From Henriciella litoralis (lineage in GTDB: Bacteria; Pseudomonadota; Alphaproteobacteria; Caulobacterales; Hyphomonadaceae): DNA of 64,000 bases. The notes below the pieces were generated by a model, which had not been told where the DNA came from, ran no database searches, and saw only the letters and a list, made by a program, of their open reading frames with translations. Where the stretch lies: positions 1,024,407 through 1,088,406 of the forward strand of contig NZ_NCSS01000006.1 in NCBI RefSeq assembly GCF_002088935.1, in the 5' to 3' direction. Of the stretch, positions 33,597 through 42,510 are shown one piece after another. The first letter of the stretch is position 1, and each line of letters starts with the position of its first letter. The translations under genes were made by a program, and so were the position numbers.

Positions 33597-35069
33597 TCAG
33601 GCGTCGAAGCTGAAGCTCACCGATTTGAGGTCAGCATATTTGTACAGAGCATGAAGGCTTCGATCGCGACCGAACCCTGACTGTCCGAAGCCACCAAACG
33701 GCATCGTAATGTCGCAAGCGTCCCAGCCATTGACCCACACCAGTCCCGCCCGCAGTTCCCGTGCAAATCTGTGAGCCTTGGAGATGGACCCCGTCCAGAC
33801 ACCGGAAGCCAAGCCGTACTCAGTGCCATTCGCAATAGCCAAAGCATCATCCTCGCTATCAAACGGGATGATTGCGAGAACAGGACCGAAGACCTCTTTT
33901 CGGGCCAGCGCCCATTGAGGGTCAACTTGGTCGAAGACCGTCGGCTGCATGTAAAAGCCGCCGCTCGATTCCAGTGCTCTCTCGCCGCCCAGCAAGAGTT
34001 CAGCCCCATCCGTCAGAGCTTGTTGCACATGCCCCAGGATGCGCGACAGATGTTGTTCGCTGATCACCGAACCCAGTTCGGTTTTAGACTTCATCGGATC
34101 GCCAGGATGTATCTGTGCTGCGACTTCCAGCAATTTCTCGACAAATTCGCGGTGGATCGATCTCTGCACCAGCAAACGTGACCCTGCTGTGCAGACCTGT
34201 CCTTGATTGTAGAAAATCCCCCACGCTGCGCCCCGTGCGGCCGCTTCCAGATCTTCACAATCTTCCAGAACAATATTCGGGGACTTTCCCCCAAGCTCAA
34301 GCGCCACGCGTTTCAGATTACTGTCGCCGGAATCCCTCATGAGCTGACGCCCCACGCCGCCGGAACCGGTGAAGGCAATCATGTCGACATCCATGTGCCG
34401 CGAGATCGCCGCGCCAGCCTCTTCGCCCAGCCCCGTGACAATGTTGATCACGCCCGGTGGCACACCTGCTTCCAGGGCAAGGTTGGCGACATGCAGGATC
34501 GACAGCGACGTAAGCTCGGATGGCTTCACGACCACGCTGTTGCCCATGGCAATCGCTGGCGCAATCTTCCACATCGCCATCAACAAAGGAAAATTCCAGG
34601 GAACGATAATGCCGACAACGCCCAATGGGTCGTGGACGGCATAGGAGAAACGATCAGGACCGCTCGGGCCTACCTCCCCTGTGATCTTGTCGACGGCTTC
34701 GGCGTAGTAACGAACCGCATCAATGGACAGAGGGATGTCAGCGGACCGCGTGTTGGCGATGGGCTTGCCCGCATCCGTGGTTTCGAGTTGTGCCAGCACT
34801 TCCCGATCCCGTTCCATCAGCTCAACCCATTTCAGCATCACAGTGCGGCGGGTTCGAGGTGAAATACGCGACCAGCTTCCGCTGTCGAAAGTCCTGCGCG
34901 CGGTGGACACGGCGAGATCGACGTCTTCAGACGTCGAGCGAGGGATCATGTTGAGACGTTGTCCCGTTGCCGGGTTGATATTCTCCAGCTCACCTCCCTG
35001 GGCTGCAGCTAAATGCTGGTCTCCAATGAGATTGAGCGAAGGCAACGGCACAGCGAGGGTATTGGACAT
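33597..35069 (-). CDS. puuC: gamma-Glutamyl-gamma-aminobutyraldehyde dehydrogenase-like aldehyde dehydrogenase
   Basis: 490 residues, aldehyde dehydrogenase superfamily: nucleotide-binding VPWNFPLLMAMWK and GSGGVGRQLM, catalytic Glu in ALELGGKSPN, catalytic Cys in YNQGQVCTAGSRL. It is a PuuC-type enzyme by context: it directly follows the PuuB-like and PuuA-like genes on the same strand. It would oxidise gamma-glutamyl-gamma-aminobutyraldehyde to gamma-glutamyl-GABA with NAD(P). Start ATG at 35069 with AGGAG nine bases upstream; the 27 codons before it lie inside the upstream gene end. Confidence 0.87.
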   Translation of the reverse strand: MSNTLAVPLPSLNLIGDQHLAAAQGGELENINPATGQRLNMIPRSTSEDVDLAVSTARRTFDSGSWSRISPRTRRTVMLKWVELMERDREVLAQLETTDAGKPIANTRSADIPLSIDAVRYYAEAVDKITGEVGPSGPDRFSYAVHDPLGVVGIIVPWNFPLLMAMWKIAPAIAMGNSVVVKPSELTSLSILHVANLALEAGVPPGVINIVTGLGEEAGAAISRHMDVDMIAFTGSGGVGRQLMRDSGDSNLKRVALELGGKSPNIVLEDCEDLEAAARGAAWGIFYNQGQVCTAGSRLLVQRSIHREFVEKLLEVAAQIHPGDPMKSKTELGSVISEQHLSRILGHVQQALTDGAELLLGGERALESSGGFYMQPTVFDQVDPQWALARKEVFGPVLAIIPFDSEDDALAIANGTEYGLASGVWTGSISKAHRFARELRAGLVWVNGWDACDITMPFGGFGQSGFGRDRSLHALYKYADLKSVSFSFDA

Positions 35070-35106
35070 CTGAAAAATCTCCTGGAACGTCTGGGGATGG
35101 CGGCGG

Positions 35107-36417
35107 TCAGATGCCGAGCTTGTCACGCAGGGAATAGTACCAGCTGCCAAGCACAGTCGCCGGAACTCTGAACAATCTTCCGCCTATAAATGGCAGGTAA
35201 GGGAATGCAGCCAGTGTATCGAATTTCGCCGGATCACCGTCGACAGCTTCCGCCAGTCGCCGTCCCAGCATCTGCGTGGTCGTCACACCATGACCACTAT
35301 CGCCATGAGAAAACAGAACATTATCGGAGAGGCGTCCAATCTGGGGAATGCGCGTCATCGTCAGGGCGAAATTTCCGCTCCACGCATAATCGATTTTCAC
35401 ATCCGCGAGTTGAGGGAAGGTTTTCAACATACCAGGCCGGATCCGACCGGTAATGCTTGCGATGTCACGCGCGCCGTAAACGGTACCGCCACCATACAGG
35501 AGACGGTTGTCTGCCGAGAGCCGGAAGTAGTCCAGAACGAAGCGAGAATCCTCGATACAATGCCGGGTAGGAAGAAGCTGCTGCGCCAACTCGCTACCGA
35601 GCGGTTCGGTGGCAATCACCTGACTGGAAACCGGCATTATCTGCTGGGTTAGCTTAGGCACAGCATTACCGAGATACGCGTTGCCACAGAGCAAGACATG
35701 GTCGGCTTGCACTTCACCGTCTTCTGTCTTCACAATCGGCTTCTGCCCTTGCGAGACGCCCGTTACTCTCGATGACTCAAAGATCCGGCCAGACATCGCT
35801 TCGAATGCGCGAGCTTCACCGAGAAGAAAATTCAGGGGATGAAAATGCCCTCCATAAGGGTCAACCATCCCCCCTACATACTGATCAGATCCGACATGGG
35901 CCCGTATTCCGTCGCGATCCACCATGTGGACACTGGTATGCCCATGGCGGTGCCACTCTTCAGTCTGCTCGCGAAGACTACGCATGTGACGTTCATTTAG
36001 CGCCGCAACGACGCCGCCTTCCGCGAAATCACATTCGATGCCAAACCTGTCGATGCGGTCGCGAATGATGGTCGCTCCTTCCAGAGCCATCTCACCACAA
36101 TTGCGTTCGGCCTCTTCGCCATAATGGCGGCCGATATGCCCGAGGCTACGGCTGTATCCATTGACAAGTTGACCGCCATTGCGGCCGGACGCCCCGAAGC
36201 CAACCCGTTCAGCCTCTAGAACGATGACATTGAAGCCTTTTTCAGCGAGCTCCAGCGCTGCCGACATACCGGTAAAACCGGCGCCGACAATACAAACATC
36301 CGCCGTTTCCTTGCCGCTCAGCTTGGGTCTTTGAGGGGCTGGATGAGCGGAAGCCGCATAATAGGAAGCCATGCCGGCATAAGCCGGAGGACGGTTCTGG
36401 CTGACATCGTGTTGCAA
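35107..36417 (-). CDS. puuB: gamma-Glutamylputrescine oxidoreductase (FAD-dependent)
   Basis: About 436 residues. The GxGxxG FAD motif is VCIVGAGFTGMSAALELAEKG, followed by the family block FGASGRNGGQLVNGYS and a C terminus FRVPATVLGSWYYSLRDKLG that matches E. coli PuuB closely in pattern. It oxidises gamma-glutamylputrescine to the aldehyde. The start is uncertain: TTG at 36417 gives the N terminus (NRPPAYAG-MASYYAAS) usual for alphaproteobacterial homologues; TTG 36453 and ATG 36372 are alternatives. It sits between the PuuA and PuuC genes. Confidence 0.85.
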   Translation of the reverse strand: MQHDVSQNRPPAYAGMASYYAASAHPAPQRPKLSGKETADVCIVGAGFTGMSAALELAEKGFNVIVLEAERVGFGASGRNGGQLVNGYSRSLGHIGRHYGEEAERNCGEMALEGATIIRDRIDRFGIECDFAEGGVVAALNERHMRSLREQTEEWHRHGHTSVHMVDRDGIRAHVGSDQYVGGMVDPYGGHFHPLNFLLGEARAFEAMSGRIFESSRVTGVSQGQKPIVKTEDGEVQADHVLLCGNAYLGNAVPKLTQQIMPVSSQVIATEPLGSELAQQLLPTRHCIEDSRFVLDYFRLSADNRLLYGGGTVYGARDIASITGRIRPGMLKTFPQLADVKIDYAWSGNFALTMTRIPQIGRLSDNVLFSHGDSGHGVTTTQMLGRRLAEAVDGDPAKFDTLAAFPYLPFIGGRLFRVPATVLGSWYYSLRDKLGI

Positions 36418-36421
36418 TTTT

Positions 36422-37729
36422 TTAGGCCTGAGAAAGATAGAGTTGATGTTCAACGTCGCTGACGCGGGAGAGGAGAAGGTCGAAGTCCTGCCATTTGCAG
36501 GCCGCGATCATATCTCGTGCGTTCTCGCCCAAGGCCCGCGCGACGAAGTCTGAAGTTTCGAATTTTGAAATGGCGGCGCGCCAATCGAGCGGCAGACGTC
36601 CGCCGGCTTCGCCTCCTTCTTGAGGATCTTGCGGGCCGCCCGGATCAACCTCTCGCTGAATCCCCTCAAGGACTCCAGCCAGGACAAGGGCCACGACGAG
36701 ATAAGGATTGGCGTCGGCGCCCGCGACGCGATGTTCAATTCGGGCCGGTGAGCTGGGAATAGCTCGAACGGCTGCTGTTCGATCATCGATGCCCCAACAT
36801 GCGCTACAGGGGGCATGACTATTACGGCGGAAACGTCGGTACGAATTTGCATGGGGCGCGAAAGCAAGCATGCTATCGGCCATGTTCGTAAGAAGCCCGC
36901 CGATTGCATGGCGCATCGGCGCATTTGGCGAGACGTCATCCTGCCCGAACACCGAGACCCCATCGGGGCCTAGCAAACCAATGTGCACATGCATGCCGCT
37001 GCCCGCGATGTCTCCAAAAGGCTTCGACATGAAGGTAGCGGTCAAGCCATGCTGGCGTGCAATTGCTTTAATGCATCTCTTGAAAAGTACAGCATCATCA
37101 GCCGCCTTGAGCGCGTTATCCGAATAGGAAATGTTGATCTCGAACTGACCGGGGGCGTTTTCCGATAGAATGGATTCAAGATCCAGATTCATCGTCTTAC
37201 ACGCCGACGCCACGTCGTTCAGAAACGCTTCCTGCTCCTGCAGCGCCACCAGAGACAGAAGGTCGCCGGCGCCGGGCATCGGAGAGACCTGCTGTTCGCC
37301 GCGCACGAGATAGAACTCTGTCTCGACAGCTACGGTCGGGCGCAAACCTGCCGCTTCGAAGCCTTTGAGCACACGGCCCAGCATGGCCCGAGGGTCTCCG
37401 TAAAACGGCTGACCATCAACCTCCATCGTCAACAGAACCTGGGCAGCCCTGTTTGCTGACCAAGAGACTGGAAACAAGGTGCTTTCAACCGGAACGCACG
37501 TGCCGTCTGGATCGCCGGTGCCGAAAGCAAGCCCCGCGCCCGCAACGTCCTTGCCTTCGATATCAAGCGCGAATGCGGAGCGCGGCAAAAGAAGCCCGGT
37601 TTCCGAGAGCTTCCGCGCCTTTGCCGGCGACATCCACTTACCTCGAGGGCATCCGTTCACATCAATCACAAAAGCTTCAAGCCGCTCAATAGGCTCAATT
37701 GCCTTCAGCCGACCCAGAAAATCCGACAT
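36422..37729 (-). CDS. puuA: gamma-Glutamylputrescine synthetase-like glutamine synthetase family protein
   Basis: About 435 residues, glutamine synthetase fold: VIDVNGCPRGK near the N terminus, ETEFYLV, ENAPGQFEINIS, GSGMHVHIG, NSYRRFRR and RIEHRVAGADANPY motifs. First enzyme of the glutamylated putrescine pathway: joins glutamate to a polyamine amine group with ATP. Start ATG 37729 with GGAG six bases upstream; the longer frame begins in the operator. Palindrome TGTGATCACA at 37745-37754 lies immediately upstream. A second GS-family gene of this kind is at 50103. Confidence 0.87.
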   Translation of the reverse strand: MSDFLGRLKAIEPIERLEAFVIDVNGCPRGKWMSPAKARKLSETGLLLPRSAFALDIEGKDVAGAGLAFGTGDPDGTCVPVESTLFPVSWSANRAAQVLLTMEVDGQPFYGDPRAMLGRVLKGFEAAGLRPTVAVETEFYLVRGEQQVSPMPGAGDLLSLVALQEQEAFLNDVASACKTMNLDLESILSENAPGQFEINISYSDNALKAADDAVLFKRCIKAIARQHGLTATFMSKPFGDIAGSGMHVHIGLLGPDGVSVFGQDDVSPNAPMRHAIGGLLTNMADSMLAFAPHANSYRRFRRNSHAPCSACWGIDDRTAAVRAIPSSPARIEHRVAGADANPYLVVALVLAGVLEGIQREVDPGGPQDPQEGGEAGGRLPLDWRAAISKFETSDFVARALGENARDMIAACKWQDFDLLLSRVSDVEHQLYLSQA

Positions 37730-37743
37730 ACAACGCTCCAGTA

Positions 37744-37755
37744 TTGTGATCACAT
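37744..37755. promoter_or_regulatory. Operator TTGTGATCACAT upstream of puuA
   Basis: Copy of the TGTGATCACA palindrome (37745-37754) starting 15 bp before the puuA ATG, close to the Shine-Dalgarno, a typical repressor position. Confidence 0.7.
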
Positions 37756-38038
37756 AGTCATGAGCCGACCATGGTGTCAATCAATGACGCCCCAAAGAAG
37801 TACGCTACATGATCTGACATAAGGGGCCTCATGCTCAGCCTGGAGGGGTCACGGCAATAGAGAGCAAACCCACGAAAACCGTTATGGCTGCTTGTTTTAT
37901 AAAAAGAACTAGGACCTGAGACATCGCACGACGACGCCGAATATTTGGCGCTCTGCCTGAAAAGCAGCGGGCGTAGTCCCTGTCGCAGGCCGCAGTCAAA
38001 AATGTCGCGGCAGAACTGAGGCATATCTTTTTAGCCTA

Positions 38039-38050
38039 TTGTGATCACAA
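38039..38050. promoter_or_regulatory. Operator TTGTGATCACAA upstream of gabD
   Basis: Perfect 12-bp palindrome (14 bp with flanking A/T) ending 43 bp before the GTG start of gabD. Same core as at 37745, 45905 and 57387. Confidence 0.72.
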
Positions 38051-38093
38051 TTCGACTGCACTAATGTGCCCGTGCCAACTCTTGGAGCACAAT

Positions 38094-39518
38094 GTGAACA
38101 CGACGCGATTCAGCCAACTCACAGATCCAGCCGGTCAGCTGTCTGTGACTAATCCCGCAACTCAATCTGTTATAGGTCGCGCAAGATCCTATGATGGCGA
38201 GGCCGTATCACAGGCGATCGACAAGGCCGAAAACGCGCGCACCGGCTGGGCAGCGAAGACCGCGAGAGAACGCGCTTCAATCCTGCTCAGCTGGCACAAT
38301 CTGATACTTGAAAATGTCGAAGACCTCGCTGAGATCGTGACTGCCGAATGCGGCAAACCCCTGTCTGAAGCTCGCGGCGAAATCGCCTATGGAGCTTCTT
38401 TCATTCAGTGGTTTGCCGAGGAAGGTAAGCGCGCCTATGGCGAGACCATTCCAACGTTTGCGCCCGACAAGCGCGTCCTAACCATCCAGCAACCAATCGG
38501 CACCTGCGCGGCTATCACGCCCTGGAACTTTCCGGTTGCAATGATCACACGTAAAGTCGCACCCGCGCTAGCGGCCGGGTGCGCAATGCTTGTGAAGCCA
38601 GCCGAAGCAACCCCGCTTTCTGCCTTGGCACTTGAACAGCTCGCGCACGAGGCCGGCGTCCCTCATGACGTATTCCGCGTCATGCCAACGACCGATCCTG
38701 AAGCCATCGGAGACGTGTTCTGTAATCATCCGGCGATCCGGAAACTGTCCTTTACCGGATCAACCAATGTCGGCCAGATTTTGATGGCCAAAGCCGCCAA
38801 GAACGTGGTGAAGCTGAGCCTCGAACTGGGCGGGAACGCTCCTTTCATCGTGTTTGGCGACGCCGATATCGATGCCGCCGTCGAAGGCGCGATTGCTTCA
38901 AAGTTCCGAAATGCTGGCCAGACCTGCATTTGTGCGAACCGCATTCTTGTTCAGGACGCCGTCCATGACGAGTTCGTGGAGCGCCTGACGCAGCGTGTCA
39001 AGCAATTGAAAGTCGGCCCCGGCTCGACTGAGGGCGTACAAATCGGACCTCTGATCAATGCGAAGGGGATTCAGAAAGTAAGCGAGCTCGTTGATGATGC
39101 CGTTCAATCGGGAGCGATGATCGTCACGGGCGGGGAAATCGATGAAGCCGGCCCCCTATTCTATACGCCAACTGTGCTGACAGGCGTCGATGCCTCTATG
39201 GCCATTACCCAGACTGAAATCTTCGGGCCGGTTGCCCCCATCATTCGCTTCAAGGGCGAGGCAGACGCGATCCGCATGGCCAATGATACGCCATTCGGTC
39301 TGGCCGCTTATTTCTACACCCGGGATATCGGCCGGGTCTGGCGAGTGATGGAGGGGCTGGAATATGGAATGGTCGCCTCCAATGACGGCGCCCTATCGAC
39401 CGAAATAGCCCCGTTTGGCGGCTGGAAGCACTCCGGCATCGGCCGCGAAGGGTCCCGGCATGGCCTCAATGAATATCTGGAAATCAAATATTGCCTCATG
39501 GGAGGGGTAAACAAATGA
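38094..39518 (+). CDS. gabD: Succinate-semialdehyde dehydrogenase
   Basis: 474 residues. Aldehyde dehydrogenase fold with TPWNFPVAMITRKVAPALAAG, catalytic Glu in LSLELGGNAPF and catalytic Cys in FRNAGQTCICANRI, a spacing typical of GabD. It oxidises succinate semialdehyde to succinate. Start GTG 38094 preferred because GGAG lies six bases upstream; the ATG at 38064 has no ribosome site. The stop overlaps the gabT start (ATGA), so the two are translated together. Confidence 0.92.
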   Translation: MNTTRFSQLTDPAGQLSVTNPATQSVIGRARSYDGEAVSQAIDKAENARTGWAAKTARERASILLSWHNLILENVEDLAEIVTAECGKPLSEARGEIAYGASFIQWFAEEGKRAYGETIPTFAPDKRVLTIQQPIGTCAAITPWNFPVAMITRKVAPALAAGCAMLVKPAEATPLSALALEQLAHEAGVPHDVFRVMPTTDPEAIGDVFCNHPAIRKLSFTGSTNVGQILMAKAAKNVVKLSLELGGNAPFIVFGDADIDAAVEGAIASKFRNAGQTCICANRILVQDAVHDEFVERLTQRVKQLKVGPGSTEGVQIGPLINAKGIQKVSELVDDAVQSGAMIVTGGEIDEAGPLFYTPTVLTGVDASMAITQTEIFGPVAPIIRFKGEADAIRMANDTPFGLAAYFYTRDIGRVWRVMEGLEYGMVASNDGALSTEIAPFGGWKHSGIGREGSRHGLNEYLEIKYCLMGGVNK

Positions 39519-40819
39519 CGACGAACAACGAATTGTGGGGTCGCCGCGAAGCCGCTGTACCGCGAGGCGTGGGGTCCATGCATCAGCGGTTCTTTGACCG
39601 GGCCGAAAATGCCGAAGTCTACGACGCTGAGGGCAACAGATACATCGACCTGGCGACCGGTATCGCTGTTTGCAACACCGGCCATGGACATCCGCGCATT
39701 CTGGCCGCTGTGAAGGCACAGCTGGACCGGTTCTCGCACTGCTCTTTTCAGGTCACACCTTATGAGAGCTACATTGAGCTCGCAGAAAGGTTGAATGCCA
39801 TCGCGCCAATCAGCGGTGACACGAAGTCTATCTTCTTCACAACAGGCGCCGAGGCGCTTGAAAATGCGGTCAAAATAGCCCGCGCCTCGACGGGACGCCC
39901 CGGCGTCATCACGTTTCAGGGCGGCTATCACGGCAGAACGCTGCTGACGCTCGCGATGACCGGCAAAATTACACCCTACAAAAAAGGGTTTGGGCCGTTT
40001 CCCGGAAGTATCTTCCAAACACGTTTTCCGGTCCCTTATCACGGCTTTGATGAAGATCAGGCTATCGCAGGCCTTGAAGCCCTCTTTGCCTCATCCATCG
40101 CTCCGGAAGATACGGCGGCGATTGTTATTGAGCCCGTGCTTGGTGAAGGCGGCTTCTACGTTGCCTCCTATCGCTTCATGCAGGCCCTGAGAGAGATATG
40201 CGACCGCCATGGCATCTTGCTGATTGCAGATGAAGTTCAGGCCGGATTTGCGCGAACCGGTAAGATGTTCGCCATGGATTGGGTCAAGGAAGCCAATGGT
40301 GTGACCGCCGACCTCATCACCGTTGCGAAGGCAATGGCAGGAGGCTTTCCAATATCGGGCGTCCTTGGGAAGGCAGACCTGATGGACGCGCCGGCGCCCG
40401 GGGGTTTGGGAGGCACTTATGGGGGCTCTCCGCTCGGCTGCGTTGCCGGCCTGGAAGTTCTCGACATTATTGCAGATGAAAATCTATGCGAACGCGCCGA
40501 AATGATCGGCGGAAAGCTCAAGGGCCGCATGCGCGCGCTCCGCGACAACGGATTGAGCTTCATTGGGGATGTTCGTGGACCGGGCGCCATGGTCGCCGTG
40601 GAGATCGTCAAGAATTCTGATCCAGCGCAACCCGATCCTGAGATGACAAAGCGCATTGTCTCAGCTGGGGCAGATCAAGGCCTGCTCATGCTGTCCTGCG
40701 GAATTCGCGGAAACGTTGTCCGGTTTCTGCCCGCCCTGACAATGCCGGATGCCGTCCTTGCAGAAGCGCTCGATAAAATCGAAGCGACCATGCTTCAGGT
40801 GAATAGCGCGCAAAAATAA
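39515..40819 (+). CDS. gabT: 4-Aminobutyrate aminotransferase (class III, PLP)
   Basis: 434 residues. Class III aminotransferase: FTTGAEALENAVKIAR, ADEVQAGFARTGK, and the PLP lysine in ITVAKAMAGGFPISG. Transfers the amino group of GABA to 2-oxoglutarate, giving succinate semialdehyde for GabD. ATG at 39515 overlaps the gabD stop; GGGAGGGG precedes it. The product of PuuC/PuuD chemistry (GABA) is thus channelled into the citric acid cycle. Confidence 0.92.
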   Translation: MTTNNELWGRREAAVPRGVGSMHQRFFDRAENAEVYDAEGNRYIDLATGIAVCNTGHGHPRILAAVKAQLDRFSHCSFQVTPYESYIELAERLNAIAPISGDTKSIFFTTGAEALENAVKIARASTGRPGVITFQGGYHGRTLLTLAMTGKITPYKKGFGPFPGSIFQTRFPVPYHGFDEDQAIAGLEALFASSIAPEDTAAIVIEPVLGEGGFYVASYRFMQALREICDRHGILLIADEVQAGFARTGKMFAMDWVKEANGVTADLITVAKAMAGGFPISGVLGKADLMDAPAPGGLGGTYGGSPLGCVAGLEVLDIIADENLCERAEMIGGKLKGRMRALRDNGLSFIGDVRGPGAMVAVEIVKNSDPAQPDPEMTKRIVSAGADQGLLMLSCGIRGNVVRFLPALTMPDAVLAEALDKIEATMLQVNSAQK

Positions 40820-40888
40820 GTCGTGAAGTAAGGCCGCATTCGGCCAAGCTTAGCGGATAACGCGTCGGGAAATTTTAAGCCGATCAAT

Positions 40889-40931
40889 AAAAAAAACGGC
40901 CCTGTCTCTTATGAGATGGGGCCGTTTTTTT
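40889..40931. terminator. Bidirectional intrinsic terminator after gabT and mmsA
   Basis: AAAAAACGGCCC pairs with GGGCCGTTTTTT, with an inner GTCTC/GAGA extension and a TTAT loop, A-run on one side and T-run on the other. It sits between the convergent gabT and mmsA ends. Confidence 0.92.
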
Positions 40932-40971
40932 ATTTAGGAGGTCGGTCTTCTAGCTAGCGCTCTATCAAGCC

Positions 40972-42477
40972 CTAGCTCATGGTCGGAATGACGAAGGAGC
41001 CACCGCTTGAGCGACCGGCAGTCGGCCAACGCTGGGTCACAACTTTGGTGCGCGTGTAGAACCTGATTCCATCCATGCCGTACTGATTGTGGTCGCCAAA
41101 GGCAGATCGCTTCCATCCACCGAAGCTGTGGTAGCTTACCGGAACCGGAATGGGCACATTCACACCGACCATCCCAACTTCAACCGAATCCGTAAATTGC
41201 CGGGCCGCACCACCATCTCGCGTAAATATCGAGACTCCATTGCCATACTGGTGACAGGTCGCGAGGCTGATCGCCTCCTCGAGGGAGTCGGCTCGAACGA
41301 TCTGCAACACCGGGCCGAAGATTTCATCCTGATAGGATTTCATATCGGGGCGGACCTGATCGAGCAGCGTTGGCCCGAGGAAGAAACCGTTATCATGACC
41401 TTGCAGCGCCAGGCCACGACCATCGACCACCAATTCTGCGCCTTCTGAAACGGCAAGGTCGATATAGCTTTCGATCCGGCTGCGATGTGCGGCCGTTATG
41501 ACGGGGCCAAAGTCAGCCTCGGGATCGGATGAAACTCCAACCCGGAGCTTCGGAATCTCTGCCACAAGGCGGTCGCGGAGCTCATCTGCCGTCCGTTCAC
41601 CCACAGGCACCACGACGGGAAGCGCCATGCATCGTTCACCAGCGCTGCCATAAGCAGCGCCGAGAATGTCCTGGACAGCCTGATCCATGTCTGCATCCGG
41701 CATGACAATGCCGTGGTTCTTTGCCCCGCCCATCGCCTGAACGCGTTTGCCAAGTGCGGCGCCGCGGGCATAGACAGCTTGAGCGATGTCCGAGGAGCCA
41801 ACGAAGCTGACAGCTTTTACGTCAGCGTGGTCTATCAGAGCTTCCACGGTTGTCCGGTCGCCGTTCAAGACCTGGAGAATGCCGTCTGGCAAACCTGCCT
41901 CGCTGAGCAATTGCGCAAGGCGCAGGGGCACGGAGGGCGTGCGCTCAGACGGTTTTAGAATAAACGCATTTCCGGTGGCAATGGCAGGCGCGAGCATCCA
42001 GAGCGGGATCATCGCCGGAAAATTGAAGGGCGTAATGCCAACCGTTACGCCAAGCGGCGCGCGAATTGAGAAAACATCGATGCCAGGCCCTGCGCCCTGG
42101 GTGGACTCTCCCTTCAACAGCTGGGGAACCCCGCAACAGAACTCAACAACATCAAGTCCCCGCTGCACATCACCGCGCGCGTCAGCGACGGTTTTGCCAT
42201 GCTCAGACGACAAAAGCGCAGCAAGGGAATCCATTTCCTCTTCAATCAACGCCTTGAACCGATACATCACTCTTGCCCGACGTTGGGGGTTGAGAGCTGC
42301 CCAATCTGGCTGAGCCGCCTTAGCCGCCGCCACAGCGGAGTCGACATCCGAGGCCGTCGCCAGACGAACCTGTTTCGCAATATCGCCTGTGCATGGATTA
42401 AATACGTCTGCGAACCGGTTCTTGTCGGTGGTCGCATCGGAGATCGAGCCGTTCAAAAAATGATCGACAACAGCCAT
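40972..42477 (-). CDS. mmsA: Methylmalonate-semialdehyde/malonate-semialdehyde dehydrogenase (acylating)
   Basis: About 501 residues. The MmsA branch of aldehyde dehydrogenases is visible: GITPFNFPAMIPLWMLAPAIATGN, catalytic Cys in AGERCMALPV, and NVPIPVPVSYHSFGGWKRSAFGDHNQYG. It converts malonate or methylmalonate semialdehyde to acetyl-CoA or propionyl-CoA. ATG 42477 preferred over a TTG six codons earlier. It follows the beta-alanine aminotransferase-like gene, which makes malonate semialdehyde; together they form the beta-alanine branch. Confidence 0.92.
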   Translation of the reverse strand: MAVVDHFLNGSISDATTDKNRFADVFNPCTGDIAKQVRLATASDVDSAVAAAKAAQPDWAALNPQRRARVMYRFKALIEEEMDSLAALLSSEHGKTVADARGDVQRGLDVVEFCCGVPQLLKGESTQGAGPGIDVFSIRAPLGVTVGITPFNFPAMIPLWMLAPAIATGNAFILKPSERTPSVPLRLAQLLSEAGLPDGILQVLNGDRTTVEALIDHADVKAVSFVGSSDIAQAVYARGAALGKRVQAMGGAKNHGIVMPDADMDQAVQDILGAAYGSAGERCMALPVVVPVGERTADELRDRLVAEIPKLRVGVSSDPEADFGPVITAAHRSRIESYIDLAVSEGAELVVDGRGLALQGHDNGFFLGPTLLDQVRPDMKSYQDEIFGPVLQIVRADSLEEAISLATCHQYGNGVSIFTRDGGAARQFTDSVEVGMVGVNVPIPVPVSYHSFGGWKRSAFGDHNQYGMDGIRFYTRTKVVTQRWPTAGRSSGGSFVIPTMS

Positions 42478-42510
42478 AGGAGTACCCTGTATCAAGAAAA
42501 GTTTTGTAGA

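Larger units (their letters stand above)
37730..38093. promoter_or_regulatory. Divergent promoter region puuA/gabD with two operators
   Basis: 364 bp between the divergent polyamine operon (minus) and the gabD-gabT operon (plus). It has one TGTGATCACA copy near each gene (37745 and 38040), about 295 bp apart, and no convincing open frame. Both promoters thus look co-regulated. Confidence 0.7.
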